From: Lachnospiraceae bacterium
GTDB taxonomy: Bacteria; Bacillota; Clostridia; Lachnospirales; Lachnospiraceae
Assembly (NCBI GenBank): GCA_014804755.1
Contig: JAAUZE010000028.1
Span: forward strand, 1-64,000
Length of the DNA: 64,000 nucleotides
Direction of reading: 5' to 3'
The notes below the pieces were generated by a model. The model did not search any database and was not told the DNA's origin. It saw only the letters and a program-made list of their open reading frames with translations. Every line of letters starts with the position of its first letter. The first letter of the stretch is position 1. Below are positions 25,865 to 34,845 of this stretch, piece by piece. The position numbers and the translations under genes were made by a program.

Positions 25865-27922
25865 CTAACAGATTTCTGCTCCCGACGGCATCGGTTTTTC
25901 CGGCGACACCAGCGCAAGCCTTCCTTCCGCGTCCTCCGCGCACAGCAGCATTCCTTCCGATACGACGCCTGCCAGAGTTGCCGGCTTTAAGTTCACCAAT
26001 ACCATGACTTTCTTTCCGACCATTTCCTGCGCTGTATAATGCTGCTTAATGCCCGAAACGATCTGCTTTATCTCAGAACCGATCTTCACTTTAGAACATA
26101 ACAGTTTTTTGCTCTTCGGCACTTCCTCACAGGCGATGATCTCGCCTACCTGAAACTGCAGCTTCGCAAAATCATCATAGGTGATCTCCGGCTTTGCTTC
26201 CACGTCAATGCCCGGCTCATCCGCTCCGCCCTGCTGCAGGGCTTCTCCTGACCCGCTTTGTGCACCGCTTCCGGCACTTCCTGCTGCCTGCGCGCCGTCC
26301 CCAGCGTTCGGTACGCCTGCCGCCGCTCTGCGCTCTGCGAACATTTCCTCGACCTTTTCCATCACCTCGCCCAGATCCTGACGGGCAAAAAGAATCTCCG
26401 GCTTATCCGTCACCTGCGTACCTGACGGATACAGCCCAAACTCGCCGAGCGTGTCAAATGGGCGGAGCGATGTGTGAAACTGCTCCGCAATTTTTTCAGC
26501 CGTCTTAGGCATAAACGGCTCCAGCAGCGACGCGCCGATCAAAATACCTTCGGTCAGATTGTAGAGCACCGTCTCCAAGCGTTCTTTTTTTGTCTCATCC
26601 TTCGCAAGCGCCCACGGCATTGTCTCATCAATATACTTATTGCATCTCTTAAAGAGCGCGAAAATCTCCGTGATCGCATCAGCGACACGAAGCTCATCCA
26701 TTTTCTTTGCAGCTCGCTCATATGTGCTTACCGCCACGCTGCGAAGCTCCGCATCCACATCGGGCTCTCCCGCATCCACCGAGATACTACGGTTCGTCAC
26801 AACGCCGCCAAAATACTTATTGCTCATGGAGATCGTGCGGTTCACCAGATTTCCGAGCGTGTTCGCCAGATCGGAATTGAGGCGTTCCACCATGAGATCC
26901 CAGGTGATCATGCCATCGTTTTCAAACGGCATCTCATGAAGCACAAAATAACGCACGGCATCCACGCCAAAAAACCGGATCAGATCCCCCGCATAGATAA
27001 CATTCCCTTTCGATTTACTCATCTTTCCGTCGCCCTGAAGCAGCCACGGATGCCCGAAGATCTGCTTCGGGAGCGGTTCTCCGAGCGCCATGAGGAAGAT
27101 CGGCCAATAAATCGTATGAAAACGGATGATGTCCTTTCCGATCAAATGTAAGTCCGCCGGCCACAGCGTTTGATACTGCGCCGTACTCCCGCCTTCCGCA
27201 TCATAGCCGATTCCGGTAATATAATTGGAAAGCGCATCCAGCCATACATAAACGACATGTCTGTCATCAAAATCAACCGGAATTCCCCATGTAAACGACG
27301 TTCTTGAAACGCACAAATCCTGCAGTCCCGGCTTCAGGAAATTGTTCATCATCTCATTTTTGCGCGATACCGGCTGAATAAATTCGGGATGCGCCTCAAT
27401 ATGTGCAATCAACCGGTTGGCATATTTACTCATTTTGAAAAAATAAGCTTCTTCTTTTGCAGGCTTCACCTCGCGTCCGCAGTCAGGGCATTTGCCGTCC
27501 ACAAGCTGGGATTCCGTCCAGAACGACTCACAGGGCGTACAATAAAGCCCCTCATACGCCCCCTTGTAAATATCGCCCTGATCATACAGGCGCTTGAATA
27601 TTTTCTGTACCTGCTTCTCATGCGGTACATCGGTCGTTCGGATGAATTTATCATAGGAGGTGTCAAGGCTGTCACAAATATCGCGGATCTCTCCCGCCAC
27701 CTTGTCAACAAATTCCTTCGGCGTAACGCCTGCCTCCTTCGCTTTCAACTCGATCTTCTGCCCGTGCTCATCCGTTCCCGTCTGAAAAAAAACATCATAG
27801 CCGTCCTTCCTCTTAAATCTGGCGATACTGTCCGCCAGGACGATCTCATAGCTGTTGCCGATATGCGGTCTTCCCGACGTATAGGCGATCGCCGTCGTAA
27901 TGTAATACTTACCCTTATCCAT
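25865..27922 (-). CDS. metG: Methionyl-tRNA synthetase
   Basis: Class I synthetase: YTSGRPHIGNSYEI (HIGH region), a zinc knuckle CxxC...CPDCG (about 127-147), and KMSKSKGN (about 297-304). The C-terminal ~110 residues are a tRNA-binding domain (FQVGEIIACEEVPKSKKLL) joined through an Ala/Gly/Ser-rich linker (about 525-570) that is longer than usual. Charges tRNA-Met with methionine. Expression is predicted to depend on the T-box leader at 27955-28149. Confidence 0.95.
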   Translation of the reverse strand: MDKGKYYITTAIAYTSGRPHIGNSYEIVLADSIARFKRKDGYDVFFQTGTDEHGQKIELKAKEAGVTPKEFVDKVAGEIRDICDSLDTSYDKFIRTTDVPHEKQVQKIFKRLYDQGDIYKGAYEGLYCTPCESFWTESQLVDGKCPDCGREVKPAKEEAYFFKMSKYANRLIAHIEAHPEFIQPVSRKNEMMNNFLKPGLQDLCVSRTSFTWGIPVDFDDRHVVYVWLDALSNYITGIGYDAEGGSTAQYQTLWPADLHLIGKDIIRFHTIYWPIFLMALGEPLPKQIFGHPWLLQGDGKMSKSKGNVIYAGDLIRFFGVDAVRYFVLHEMPFENDGMITWDLMVERLNSDLANTLGNLVNRTISMSNKYFGGVVTNRSISVDAGEPDVDAELRSVAVSTYERAAKKMDELRVADAITEIFALFKRCNKYIDETMPWALAKDETKKERLETVLYNLTEGILIGASLLEPFMPKTAEKIAEQFHTSLRPFDTLGEFGLYPSGTQVTDKPEILFARQDLGEVMEKVEEMFAERRAAAGVPNAGDGAQAAGSAGSGAQSGSGEALQQGGADEPGIDVEAKPEITYDDFAKLQFQVGEIIACEEVPKSKKLLCSKVKIGSEIKQIVSGIKQHYTAQEMVGKKVMVLVNLKPATLAGVVSEGMLLCAEDAEGRLALVSPEKPMPSGAEIC

Positions 27923-27954
27923 GTTGTTCCTCCTATCCTAAGAAGTTCTGATAA

Positions 27955-28149
27955 AGCAAAAAAGCCCGCCTTCCAACCAGATCAGAAGACGAACCTGCCA
28001 AAAGTCCGTGTTACCACTTCTATTCGCATATCCCCAGCGGGAAATATCTCATCGGGTATCAAACCCCATACCCTGCCGCTGTAACAGGCGGACCTGTCGC
28101 AGCCTTGCCGATCTGTGGCCGCCATCCGGCGCTGCACTCATCCTAATAT
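27955..28149 (-). promoter_or_regulatory. T-box leader controlling metG
   Basis: The minus-strand leader contains AGAAGTGGTAACACGGAC (T-box antiterminator core, ~28003-28020), then a terminator hairpin GTTCGTCTTC/GAAGGCGGGC with TTTTTT just before metG. The tRNA-end-binding UGGU complements the ACCA end expected of tRNA-Met. Several hairpins precede it, including CAGGTCCGCCTG and ATATTTCCC/GGGGATAT (stem III-like). I could not place the AUG specifier with certainty. Confidence 0.78.
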
Positions 28150-28155
28150 ATCCGT

Positions 28156-28184
28156 ATTTTATACGATTCATGCAAAAAAGTAAA
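28156..28184 (-). promoter_or_regulatory. Promoter of the metG T-box transcript
   Basis: Minus strand TTTACT (28179-28184) and TAAAAT (28156-28161) with a 17-bp spacer, just upstream of the leader. Confidence 0.55.
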
Positions 28185-28322
28185 TACCTATCGGGCACAT
28201 TTCTTTTTGGACTTTGACTGCAGGCCGCAGATAAAAAAATTCATACGCATACTATTTGTATGCATAATAATTAAAACACAGTATCAGTATATCCGAATTC
28301 GAAGTCTGCATATCCTATAATA

Positions 28323-28352
28323 ATAGGGATGACAGAGATTTCTATTCCCTAT
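28323..28352. promoter_or_regulatory. Inverted repeat upstream of the XRE regulator
   Basis: ATAGGGAT and ATTCCCTAT arms flank 13 bp. A TATAAT (in CCTATAATAATAGG) overlaps the left arm, so a bound repressor would block the promoter. A second dyad, GCATAC/GTATGC, lies ~75 bp upstream. Probable autoregulatory site. Confidence 0.45.
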
Positions 28353-28380
28353 CAAAATTAAAGCAAGGACAGATTACTTT

Positions 28381-28707
28381 ATGAAAGACCATACGTACAG
28401 AAAAGAATTCTGCAACCGACTCACCCGGCTCAGAATGAACAAAGATGTTTCCGCACGGGATATGAGCCTTTCTCTCGGTCTCAGTGAGAGTTACATCAAC
28501 AAGATCGAAAACGAAAAAACGCTTCCGAGCATGAGCACGTTCTTCGATATCTGCGATTACTTTCATATCACACCCATGGAGTTTTTTAATATGGAAGAAC
28601 CGTTTCCGTTTGACATCGCCGCTGCCGTGTCAGAAATGAATCACATGAGCAGGGAGCAGATTTCACGCATGATCGCGTTTATGAAAGATATTAATCATCG
28701 GGGGTAG
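28381..28707 (+). CDS. XRE-family helix-turn-helix regulator
   Basis: A 108-aa protein with a single XRE helix-turn-helix (about residues 9-62): LTRLRMNKDVSARDMSLSLGLSESYINKIENEKTLPS. The C-terminal ~40 residues form a helix rich in Met and Ser. GCAAGGACAG lies upstream of the ATG. Target genes unknown; the inverted repeat before it suggests self-control. It stands alone between the divergent metG leader and the 28914-30539 gene. Confidence 0.85.
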   Translation: MKDHTYRKEFCNRLTRLRMNKDVSARDMSLSLGLSESYINKIENEKTLPSMSTFFDICDYFHITPMEFFNMEEPFPFDIAAAVSEMNHMSREQISRMIAFMKDINHRG

Positions 28708-28913
28708 GGTTTTCTCGGATTCCCGAAGAAGTTCTATGCAGATTCCCTGTTTTGACAGAAAGCCTTCAGGATGGGACGAACAGCTAAAGATCGTTGGCGG
28801 CATCGCATATTGCATGAGCAAGGGATAAAAACGTCTGCTGGCAGGGCAATGCTCCGTTAAACTGTCTCATAGTCCCCAAAAGATAACTTTGTGTTCATCA
28901 ATTCGCATATTAA

Positions 28914-30539
28914 TTATTTAAGCGGATATTTTTCCCACAGCATCTCATTAATCAACATCACAACAGGCATGAGAAGAGGTTTATCGTCAAGCATTGCATC
29001 CAATTTTTCATTCCCCTCTATTCTCTGAAATCCCGGCTGCTCTGCTGCAAAGCGGTGCTGCCCGTCCCCGATCTCCAAAAGCTGTCCGTAAAGTTTCGTC
29101 TGCTGCTCCGGAATTCCGTACAAAATCGCCCTGCTCTCTTCACGAGCGCCCGCCTTTTTCGCCTTTTCCCGCCGCATTGTATACGCCTCAATAAAGCTTT
29201 GATCGCCGGTTGCTCCAACCTCTCCCGTGCTATAATAGTACATTGCCATCATCTCCTGCTGCGTCAGTCGTCCGTCAAAGCAAATCATATACAAAGTATC
29301 AGCCCCTTCCGCCCCTTGCTGATCCGATTCCGCAGCTACAGGCGCTTTCTTTGACCCCTTTTTCCCTTTCGACCCGGATTTCTTATCCGTTTTCGGATAC
29401 AATTGTACTGTTTCGATTGTCCCCTCTCGCGTAAGACTTGCTCCGATTATCCGAATAGCAGCTTTTCTTTCCATGCTCATGAGAGAAACTGAAGAATCCG
29501 CTAACGGATTCAAATCATTCAATGACAGTCCTGCAAACACAAACGCTGTATTTGGCAATATATCACGCTCTCCTTGACACATCATATTCATGAACTTTTT
29601 ATAATCCTTCGTATAAATGGAATAATACGCAAAATGAATCTCCCTAATATCCTTGCTATCGCAAAATCCCCGAAGTATATCCACATATGATGTTTCTCCC
29701 GGCTTGGTCGATGCAGTCCCCTCGGCCATTGCAACAGCTTGTTCAATCTGCGGTTCCGGCGGCACGATCGTACCCAAAGAGCCATAACCCGGACCGCTGC
29801 CGTATATCCGTCGCGTATCATCTCCATACTGTTCATATCCATATTGCTGAATCATCAAATCCACGCCACCGACATTATGTGCCGGATATCCCAGCTTAAT
29901 GAGCGGAATGCCGCCCTCATCATCTTCTTCCGACAGCTCTGCACCCGAACCGCCGATAATGCCCTCAGCGATTCTCTGAATATTCGCAATCTCCCTGTTG
30001 CTCCCTTCCAAACCGCTCAAATTACTGATTTTATGCAGAACAAGCTTTACAGACACCCCTTTCCATTCCGGATATTTCTGATAAAACACGGAAAGCTCTG
30101 CTGCCAGCTTGGCTCCTGCTGTTATATCACCAAATCCTTTCAGATCTCCGACGACAATATGTACCGCAAACGGTCCGCCTCTTATTTTCTTACCCGCAAT
30201 TCGATGTAACATACCATTAAACGCCGCCACTTTGTCCCTCAATTCCTGTTTTTGCCCTTCCCTCACTTTCTTCCCCGGCATTTTCAGATTCTCCGGAACA
30301 AGATAATGATCCAGACTGACAGATTCTCTCTCCAGAAGATCGTTCACGTCCTGCAAAGGAGGCTCATCCTCACACGGATTTACGGACGTATCCTCTTCCT
30401 CTGAAGGCGGCTCGTTTATTGGCCTCATTGCATTTTCAAACGACTCCTGTGGAAAATAAGTATCGCTTTGCTCTGATTGTTCTTCTTCCTCCATATTGTC
30501 TTTCTTACTTGTCTTCTCTTTTATTTGAAAGCTATCCAT
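28914..30539 (-). CDS. Unrecognised 541-aa protein, possible GT-B-like fold
   Basis: No family recognised. The first ~85 residues are acidic and probably disordered (MDSFQIKEKTSKKD, runs of Glu). From ~100 a globular region begins with FAVHIVVGDLKGFGDITAGAKLAAELS, which recalls the opening strand-GDI-helix of GT-B enzymes such as EarP. Near residue 455 GATGDQSFIEAYTMRREKA resembles the sugar-nucleotide-binding helix of the same fold, and SRAILYGIPEQQTKLYG follows at the expected distance. A Lys/Gly linker (~390-410) lies between. No signal peptide or membrane helix. It starts at ATG 30539 and ends just after the XRE gene region (convergent). The fold idea is inference; it could equally be a novel toxin or effector-like protein. 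Confidence 0.6.
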   Translation of the reverse strand: MDSFQIKEKTSKKDNMEEEEQSEQSDTYFPQESFENAMRPINEPPSEEEDTSVNPCEDEPPLQDVNDLLERESVSLDHYLVPENLKMPGKKVREGQKQELRDKVAAFNGMLHRIAGKKIRGGPFAVHIVVGDLKGFGDITAGAKLAAELSVFYQKYPEWKGVSVKLVLHKISNLSGLEGSNREIANIQRIAEGIIGGSGAELSEEDDEGGIPLIKLGYPAHNVGGVDLMIQQYGYEQYGDDTRRIYGSGPGYGSLGTIVPPEPQIEQAVAMAEGTASTKPGETSYVDILRGFCDSKDIREIHFAYYSIYTKDYKKFMNMMCQGERDILPNTAFVFAGLSLNDLNPLADSSVSLMSMERKAAIRIIGASLTREGTIETVQLYPKTDKKSGSKGKKGSKKAPVAAESDQQGAEGADTLYMICFDGRLTQQEMMAMYYYSTGEVGATGDQSFIEAYTMRREKAKKAGAREESRAILYGIPEQQTKLYGQLLEIGDGQHRFAAEQPGFQRIEGNEKLDAMLDDKPLLMPVVMLINEMLWEKYPLK

Positions 30540-30755
30540 GCCGTTTCCCCCCTAACAGACAAAATTATATTATCATGAAAAAAAATCAATTTAAAGATTT
30601 ATACACCTAGTTTTATCGTAAACAGATGATATTTGTCCGTCAATGTGCATTCCTTTAACTGTAAGCGTCAAATCCCCCCTCCTTTCGCTAAAACCATTTT
30701 TAGTGCATATATGAAAAGAAAATGCTCTTTTATTATTCGCTTTTAGATGAACAGG

Positions 30756-30832
30756 ATCAGGACGACATCCTGATTTTATAAAAGTAAAATACCATAACAG
30801 ACGGGAGGGAAGGTAAATACCCTCCCTCCCGT
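30756..30832 (+). terminator. Two terminator-like hairpins oriented for the plus strand
   Basis: ATCAGGA-CGACA-TCCTGAT followed by TTTATA (30756-30780), and a 14-bp arm starting ACGGGAGGG (30801) with one mismatch, followed by TTTT (to ~30836). The second may also end the minus-strand M56-M23 gene. No plus-strand gene is seen in 30540-30755; this 311-bp gap otherwise holds only the promoter region of the 541-aa protein. Confidence 0.6.
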
Positions 30833-30850
30833 TTTAGGATTGCAGCCGCC

Positions 30851-32989
30851 TTATTCCGTCTGATCTCCCATCGGTTCCAACCGACTCTCCACCGGAATCA
30901 CCATGATGGAATCTGTAGAAAACGACGTATAATCGTTCGTCAGCATCGGCAAAACGAACGCACCCCGCCTGCTTACCGCAAAATGCAGGTGTGCGCCGGT
31001 ACTGTTTCCGGTGCTTCCCACCGCAGCGATCTGCTGTCCGCGCGCAATGATATCACCGGCCTGCACCTCAACGCTTTCACAATGCGTATAATAAGACACC
31101 TCGCCGTTTGCATGAATGAGGATCACATAGTTCCCGTTTTCCGCATCGTAGCCCGTCCGGTACACGCAGGCTTCCGCGACAGCATAGATCGGCGCTCCTT
31201 TTTCTGCTGCAAAGTCAATTCCCGAATGAAAAGAAATCTCTCCGCTGATCGGATGCTCTCTGCAGCCATACGCTGCTGACATCATCACGCTTCCGTCCTC
31301 AATCCCATCCAGTGGAAAGGAATACGCCACGTCCAACAGTCCGCTCTCTCCGAATCTCACACGCGGATTACATAAGAGTGTGCACACGCCGTCTACATAA
31401 AGCACTGAGACCGCCTGATCCGCATAATAATAGTAACCCTCGCTGTCCTCCAGACAGATTTCTCCCTCAGGAAGCGATCCGTTCAATACCCGGTCCCTCG
31501 CACTATACAAGAATTCCCTTGTCTTCACCTCTGCACCCAGCGCGTCCAGAAACTCCTGCTGTGCAGCAAGTCCCTCCTCCCAAGCGGCAAGCTCTGCCTC
31601 CTGATCAGCAAGCTCCGCTTCCTGATCGGCGCCATTTTCCGCATGCTGCTCCTCTATTTCTTCCAATATCTGATCATGTTCCTCTTCAAACTGCCGGTTC
31701 AGTTCCTCCAGCTCCCGCTGCAGCTCTTCCTGCCGCTCCAGCTCCTCCACCTCCGCCTGCAGTTCCTCCGACCGGGTCTCATATTCCTGCTGCGAATCCG
31801 CCTGTGCCGGAAAATCATCCGCAGAATTCTGCACCTCCTGCGCCGGTTTCCGATTGACCAGGAGCAGTGCTGCCGCCACAACCACGACCGATACCGACGC
31901 CAGCACGACCCATGTTCTTGCTTTTTTCACAGAAAGAACGTTGCGGATCCTTCCCTTCGCATTCTTCCTGCCAAACGACACCGGATAAAATCCGCCGGCG
32001 TCCCGCCCGCACTCCGAAAGTGCAAGCAGTGTTTTGGCATACTCCTTTCGTCGTTCATAGCCGAGCTCCCTTAAGACCGCCTCGTCGCAGGAGGCCTCCA
32101 TATCCTCCTCGAAATAGCGGAACGCTAACCACACAAATGGATTAAACCAGTGCACACAGCGCACCGCATACGCGAGCAGCTTCAACAGATTATCCTGCCT
32201 GCGGATATGCATGCTTTCATGTGCGAGCACCATCTCTCTCTGAAAAGGAAGCAGCCCCTCCGGCAGGCAGATGACCGGACGGAAAATCCCCACGGTAAAC
32301 GGCGCTCCAATCTCGGAATCCGTCAGGATCCGGATACGCCTGCGCCGCAGAGACTTGAACACACCTCTTGTTTCTCTGTCCGTCTCCACTTCCATATTGA
32401 TGACGCTCGATTTTTTTTGATGCAGTCGGTATTCTAACCGGAGATAGCTCATGATTCCATATCCCATAAAGATCAGGCAGCCGCACAGCCAGCACCAGAC
32501 GACGGTATGGAACGCCGCATCCGATACCCACCACAATCCTTGACCGGAGCCCGAATACTCCTGCATATCCGCCACGTTCTCCGCCTCTTCCGAAAGCGGA
32601 TTCCATTTATCGGTGTCACTGATCGGAAGGCCCGCAACATCCGGTGCAACGATCACCTTCTGCACATCCGCAAGCTGCGTTCCGTTCTCCGCATATCCAC
32701 TCGGCGTCCACACACTGCCTGCCGCAGGAAACGCATCCTGCGTTTGCCCATCCTGTGTCTGTTCTTCCGCGATCTGCCGCTCCCCAAACATCCGCGCCAT
32801 ATCGGGAACCACGCCATAACGAACCGCGGGTACCGCCGGACAGATCAGACGGATCAGCACGACCAGCCACAGCACATACGAATACCGCCTCGGCGCACGC
32901 AAAAGCAGCAGACGGATCAAAAATACCGCCGCAATGACAAACGATGCCGTCAGGCTCATTCGAACAATCACTCCAAAACATTCTCCCAT
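30851..32989 (-). CDS. BlaR1-type M56 metallopeptidase fused to an M23 endopeptidase domain
   Basis: Residues ~1-330 are a BlaR1/MecR1-like membrane zinc peptidase: N-terminal helices, then LAHESMHIRRQDN (HExxH) and FEEDMEASCDEAVLRELG. A further helix (~360) is followed by an ~90-residue Glu/Gln-rich coiled coil, then a LytM/M23 domain with HSGIDFAAEKG and HLHFAVSRRGA, both zinc sites intact. So the extracellular sensor is replaced by a putative peptidoglycan hydrolase. GGAGG precedes the ATG at 32989. It follows the BlaI-type gene at 33009 and is probably co-transcribed. Expected to cleave its BlaI repressor on signal; whether the M23 part cuts wall is unknown. Confidence 0.88.
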   Translation of the reverse strand: MGECFGVIVRMSLTASFVIAAVFLIRLLLLRAPRRYSYVLWLVVLIRLICPAVPAVRYGVVPDMARMFGERQIAEEQTQDGQTQDAFPAAGSVWTPSGYAENGTQLADVQKVIVAPDVAGLPISDTDKWNPLSEEAENVADMQEYSGSGQGLWWVSDAAFHTVVWCWLCGCLIFMGYGIMSYLRLEYRLHQKKSSVINMEVETDRETRGVFKSLRRRRIRILTDSEIGAPFTVGIFRPVICLPEGLLPFQREMVLAHESMHIRRQDNLLKLLAYAVRCVHWFNPFVWLAFRYFEEDMEASCDEAVLRELGYERRKEYAKTLLALSECGRDAGGFYPVSFGRKNAKGRIRNVLSVKKARTWVVLASVSVVVVAAALLLVNRKPAQEVQNSADDFPAQADSQQEYETRSEELQAEVEELERQEELQRELEELNRQFEEEHDQILEEIEEQHAENGADQEAELADQEAELAAWEEGLAAQQEFLDALGAEVKTREFLYSARDRVLNGSLPEGEICLEDSEGYYYYADQAVSVLYVDGVCTLLCNPRVRFGESGLLDVAYSFPLDGIEDGSVMMSAAYGCREHPISGEISFHSGIDFAAEKGAPIYAVAEACVYRTGYDAENGNYVILIHANGEVSYYTHCESVEVQAGDIIARGQQIAAVGSTGNSTGAHLHFAVSRRGAFVLPMLTNDYTSFSTDSIMVIPVESRLEPMGDQTE

Positions 32990-33008
32990 ATCCGTCACCT
33001 CCTATCCG

Positions 33009-33380
33009 TCATACATCCGCTTCATCGATCAGCCGCCGCATCTCTGCAACCTCTGCGGCAGTCAGCTTCCTCCCTCCGCAAAAAGCGGTCAGAAAACGCG
33101 GCAGAGAACCGCCAAACACTTCGTTGACGTATTCGCGGCTCTGCTTACCGTAAAAATCCTCCTTCTTCATGACAGACGTCACTGTCGCATTTTCGTTTCG
33201 GAAAACGCCCTTTTCGCATAAATTTTTCAACATGGTATACGTTGTTGATTTTTTCCATGCAAATGCTTCCGCGCACAGATGTACCAGCGCTGTTGAGGAA
33301 ACGGGCTCATGCGTCCAGATCAATTCCGCAAACTCCGTCTCCGCCTCCGTTAAGCGATATTCTTTTTTCATTCCGGTCAT
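33009..33380 (-). CDS. BlaI/MecI-family transcriptional repressor
   Basis: A 123-aa winged-helix repressor: LTEAETEFAELIWTHEPVSSTALVHL, then WKKSTTYTMLKNLCEKG (recognition region), and a C-terminal dimerisation helix. Expected to repress its own operon at the large dyad 33445-33494 until cleaved by the M56 partner. The M56-M23 gene follows by 19 bp. A candidate start is the ATG at 33380, with AGGGAGG upstream; a second Met at codon 3 is possible. Confidence 0.9.
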   Translation of the reverse strand: MTGMKKEYRLTEAETEFAELIWTHEPVSSTALVHLCAEAFAWKKSTTYTMLKNLCEKGVFRNENATVTSVMKKEDFYGKQSREYVNEVFGGSLPRFLTAFCGGRKLTAAEVAEMRRLIDEADV

Positions 33381-33403
33381 CCTCCCTTTCCTCTGCCGAA
33401 CTT

Positions 33404-33430
33404 CTAAGGAAACACTGATTTGATCAGTTA
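33404..33430. repeat. Degenerate copy of the TTAAGGAAACGC hairpin
   Basis: CTAAGGAAACACTGA-TTTGA-TCAGTTA: same arm as the element at 5885-5916 but imperfect on one side. It lies between the BlaI start and its operator. Confidence 0.45.
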
Positions 33431-33444
33431 CTCAGGCATAATTT

Positions 33445-33502
33445 GAGGTCTATATATCATAAACCTTTCCGCTAGTTTATAACATATAGACCTCTTTGTC
33501 AA
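33445..33502 (-). promoter_or_regulatory. Promoter and dyad operator of the BlaI-M56/M23 operon
   Basis: Minus strand TTGACA (33497-33502), 17 bp, TAAACT (33474-33479). A large inverted repeat, GAGGTCTATAT...ATATAGACCTC (33445-33494), covers the spacer and the -10, as expected of a BlaI operator. Confidence 0.75.
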
Positions 33503-33559
33503 TCCCTGTTATGCCATTTTTATATTCTTTACGATTTGAATGCTCCTTCGAAAATCCTT

Positions 33560-34282
33560 TCAGCGCAGCGACCCGAGCAAAAACGACAGTCTGCCTCCCT
33601 GCATCTCCATAACATCCACTTCAAACTCCAATATCGGCATCCCGTCATACTGAGGTTCGGCGGCATTCGTCAGATACCCCGGCGTCACGCGCAGACGGAT
33701 CGTATCGCCGAGCACAAACTCCGAAATATCGCCACCTGCAATCCCATATACCGTTTCTCCCGGAAGCATGGCGGTACCCACCTCCCGATCTGTCCGCCGG
33801 TCGATCAGCGTCAGCATCCCGCTCTCCTCATCAAACCGGTAGTCAAGGGCTGCGTTGATCAGTGCAGAAAACTTATAAAGTGTGAAATAGTTCGCCTCTA
33901 AAACGCCTTTCTCATGATATTGCAGAACGATCAGCTCTTCCGCCGCAAAGGATGTTCCCGTATAGACAGGAAGTGTGATCTGAAGCTGCCGCGTTCCCTC
34001 ATTCCAATATAATTTCGGGAATTGTATCCTCGACGTCATATATTTCCAATCAAAATAAGAAATGTCATCGCCGATCTCAACAGCAACCCCCTGCCTCCAA
34101 TACGTCTCATCGTTATAGCCGTACAGCCGGATTCCCTGATCGGGCAGTTCGCCGATACACAGGATTTCCGCACGACAGGTCGAGCCGTCCGCCCTCGTGA
34201 CGTCCACTCCGACTCCCGTATAGTCGCCTACAATATTCTGCGTATACGGGATGGCATGCAGCTCCTCTATATCTACTTCCAT
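33560..34282 (-). pseudogene. C-terminal fragment of a broken BlaR1-like gene
   Basis: A 240-residue beta-rich extracytoplasmic region (GVGVDVTRADGSTCRAEIL, LYGYNDETYWRQG) as found after the last membrane helix of BlaR1-like proteins. It has no signal peptide and no start with a good ribosome site. The same frame extends a few codons upstream (DGEELIRRFM) to a stop. It directly follows the N-terminal fragment, in a frame shifted by two. Unlikely to be exported on its own. Confidence 0.65.
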
Positions 34283-34293
34283 AAACCGCCTGA

Positions 34294-34845
34294 TCAGTTC
34301 TTCTCCGTCCGAATCTCGTCACACTGCCATATCCGCCCTTCCACCTTGGCGGAAACAGCCGTACGCTTATGCAGCTTCGCATAGCTCATGATACCGTAAA
34401 AAAGCAAGCTCACCGCGCCGCATATCCAGACAACACCAAATACATCCGTACGATCTGCCGCGTCTTTTATCCCCGTCAGACGGTTATTTTGTGTACCGCC
34501 CGTCCCCGTGACATGGAATGCCATGTCATTCATTCCGTTCTCCGCAGCGTAGGCATTCCCGTCTCCCGCTTCCTTCATGTCCACATTGAGCAACGGCGCG
34601 TTCTGCGGTGTATCCCGCACAGGCGTTCTCCGCTCGCTCACCGGTTCCGCACTCGGAACCAGACTCCACGTGCTTTCCACTGAAAACGGACACACAAGAC
34701 GAATGGCGACAAACACCCAAAACATACAAGTAAGCCATTTCGGTGCCTTCTTCAATAATAAGCGAAGCACGATCACGGCCGCCATCAGCCAGCTTGCCGT
34801 GATACTCATATTTACCACTCGTAAAAAGATAGTCCCCATTGTCAT
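34294..34845 (-). pseudogene. N-terminal fragment of a broken BlaR1-like (M56) gene
   Basis: Contains the first membrane helices (MSITASWLMAAVIVLRLLLKK, then the IRLVCPFSV region) and a third helix (VFGVVWICGAVSLLFYGIMS) of a BlaR1-type protein. It stops at GRIWQCDEIRT-EKN. Intact relatives in this window continue from this point with a Pro/Phe-like segment and then HExxH. The zinc-peptidase domain is therefore missing and the protein cannot cleave a repressor. The start overlaps the BlaI stop by four bases. The break point has a short TCGGAC match to the C-terminal fragment. Confidence 0.75.

Noticed and set aside
26474-27151. 225-codon open frame antisense to metG
   Set aside because: Shadow of a certain gene; no ribosome site and unusual His/Arg-rich composition.
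30575-30610. Tiny frame MKKNQFKDLYT as a leader peptide
   Set aside because: Eleven codons, no ribosome site, and no downstream gene on that strand.
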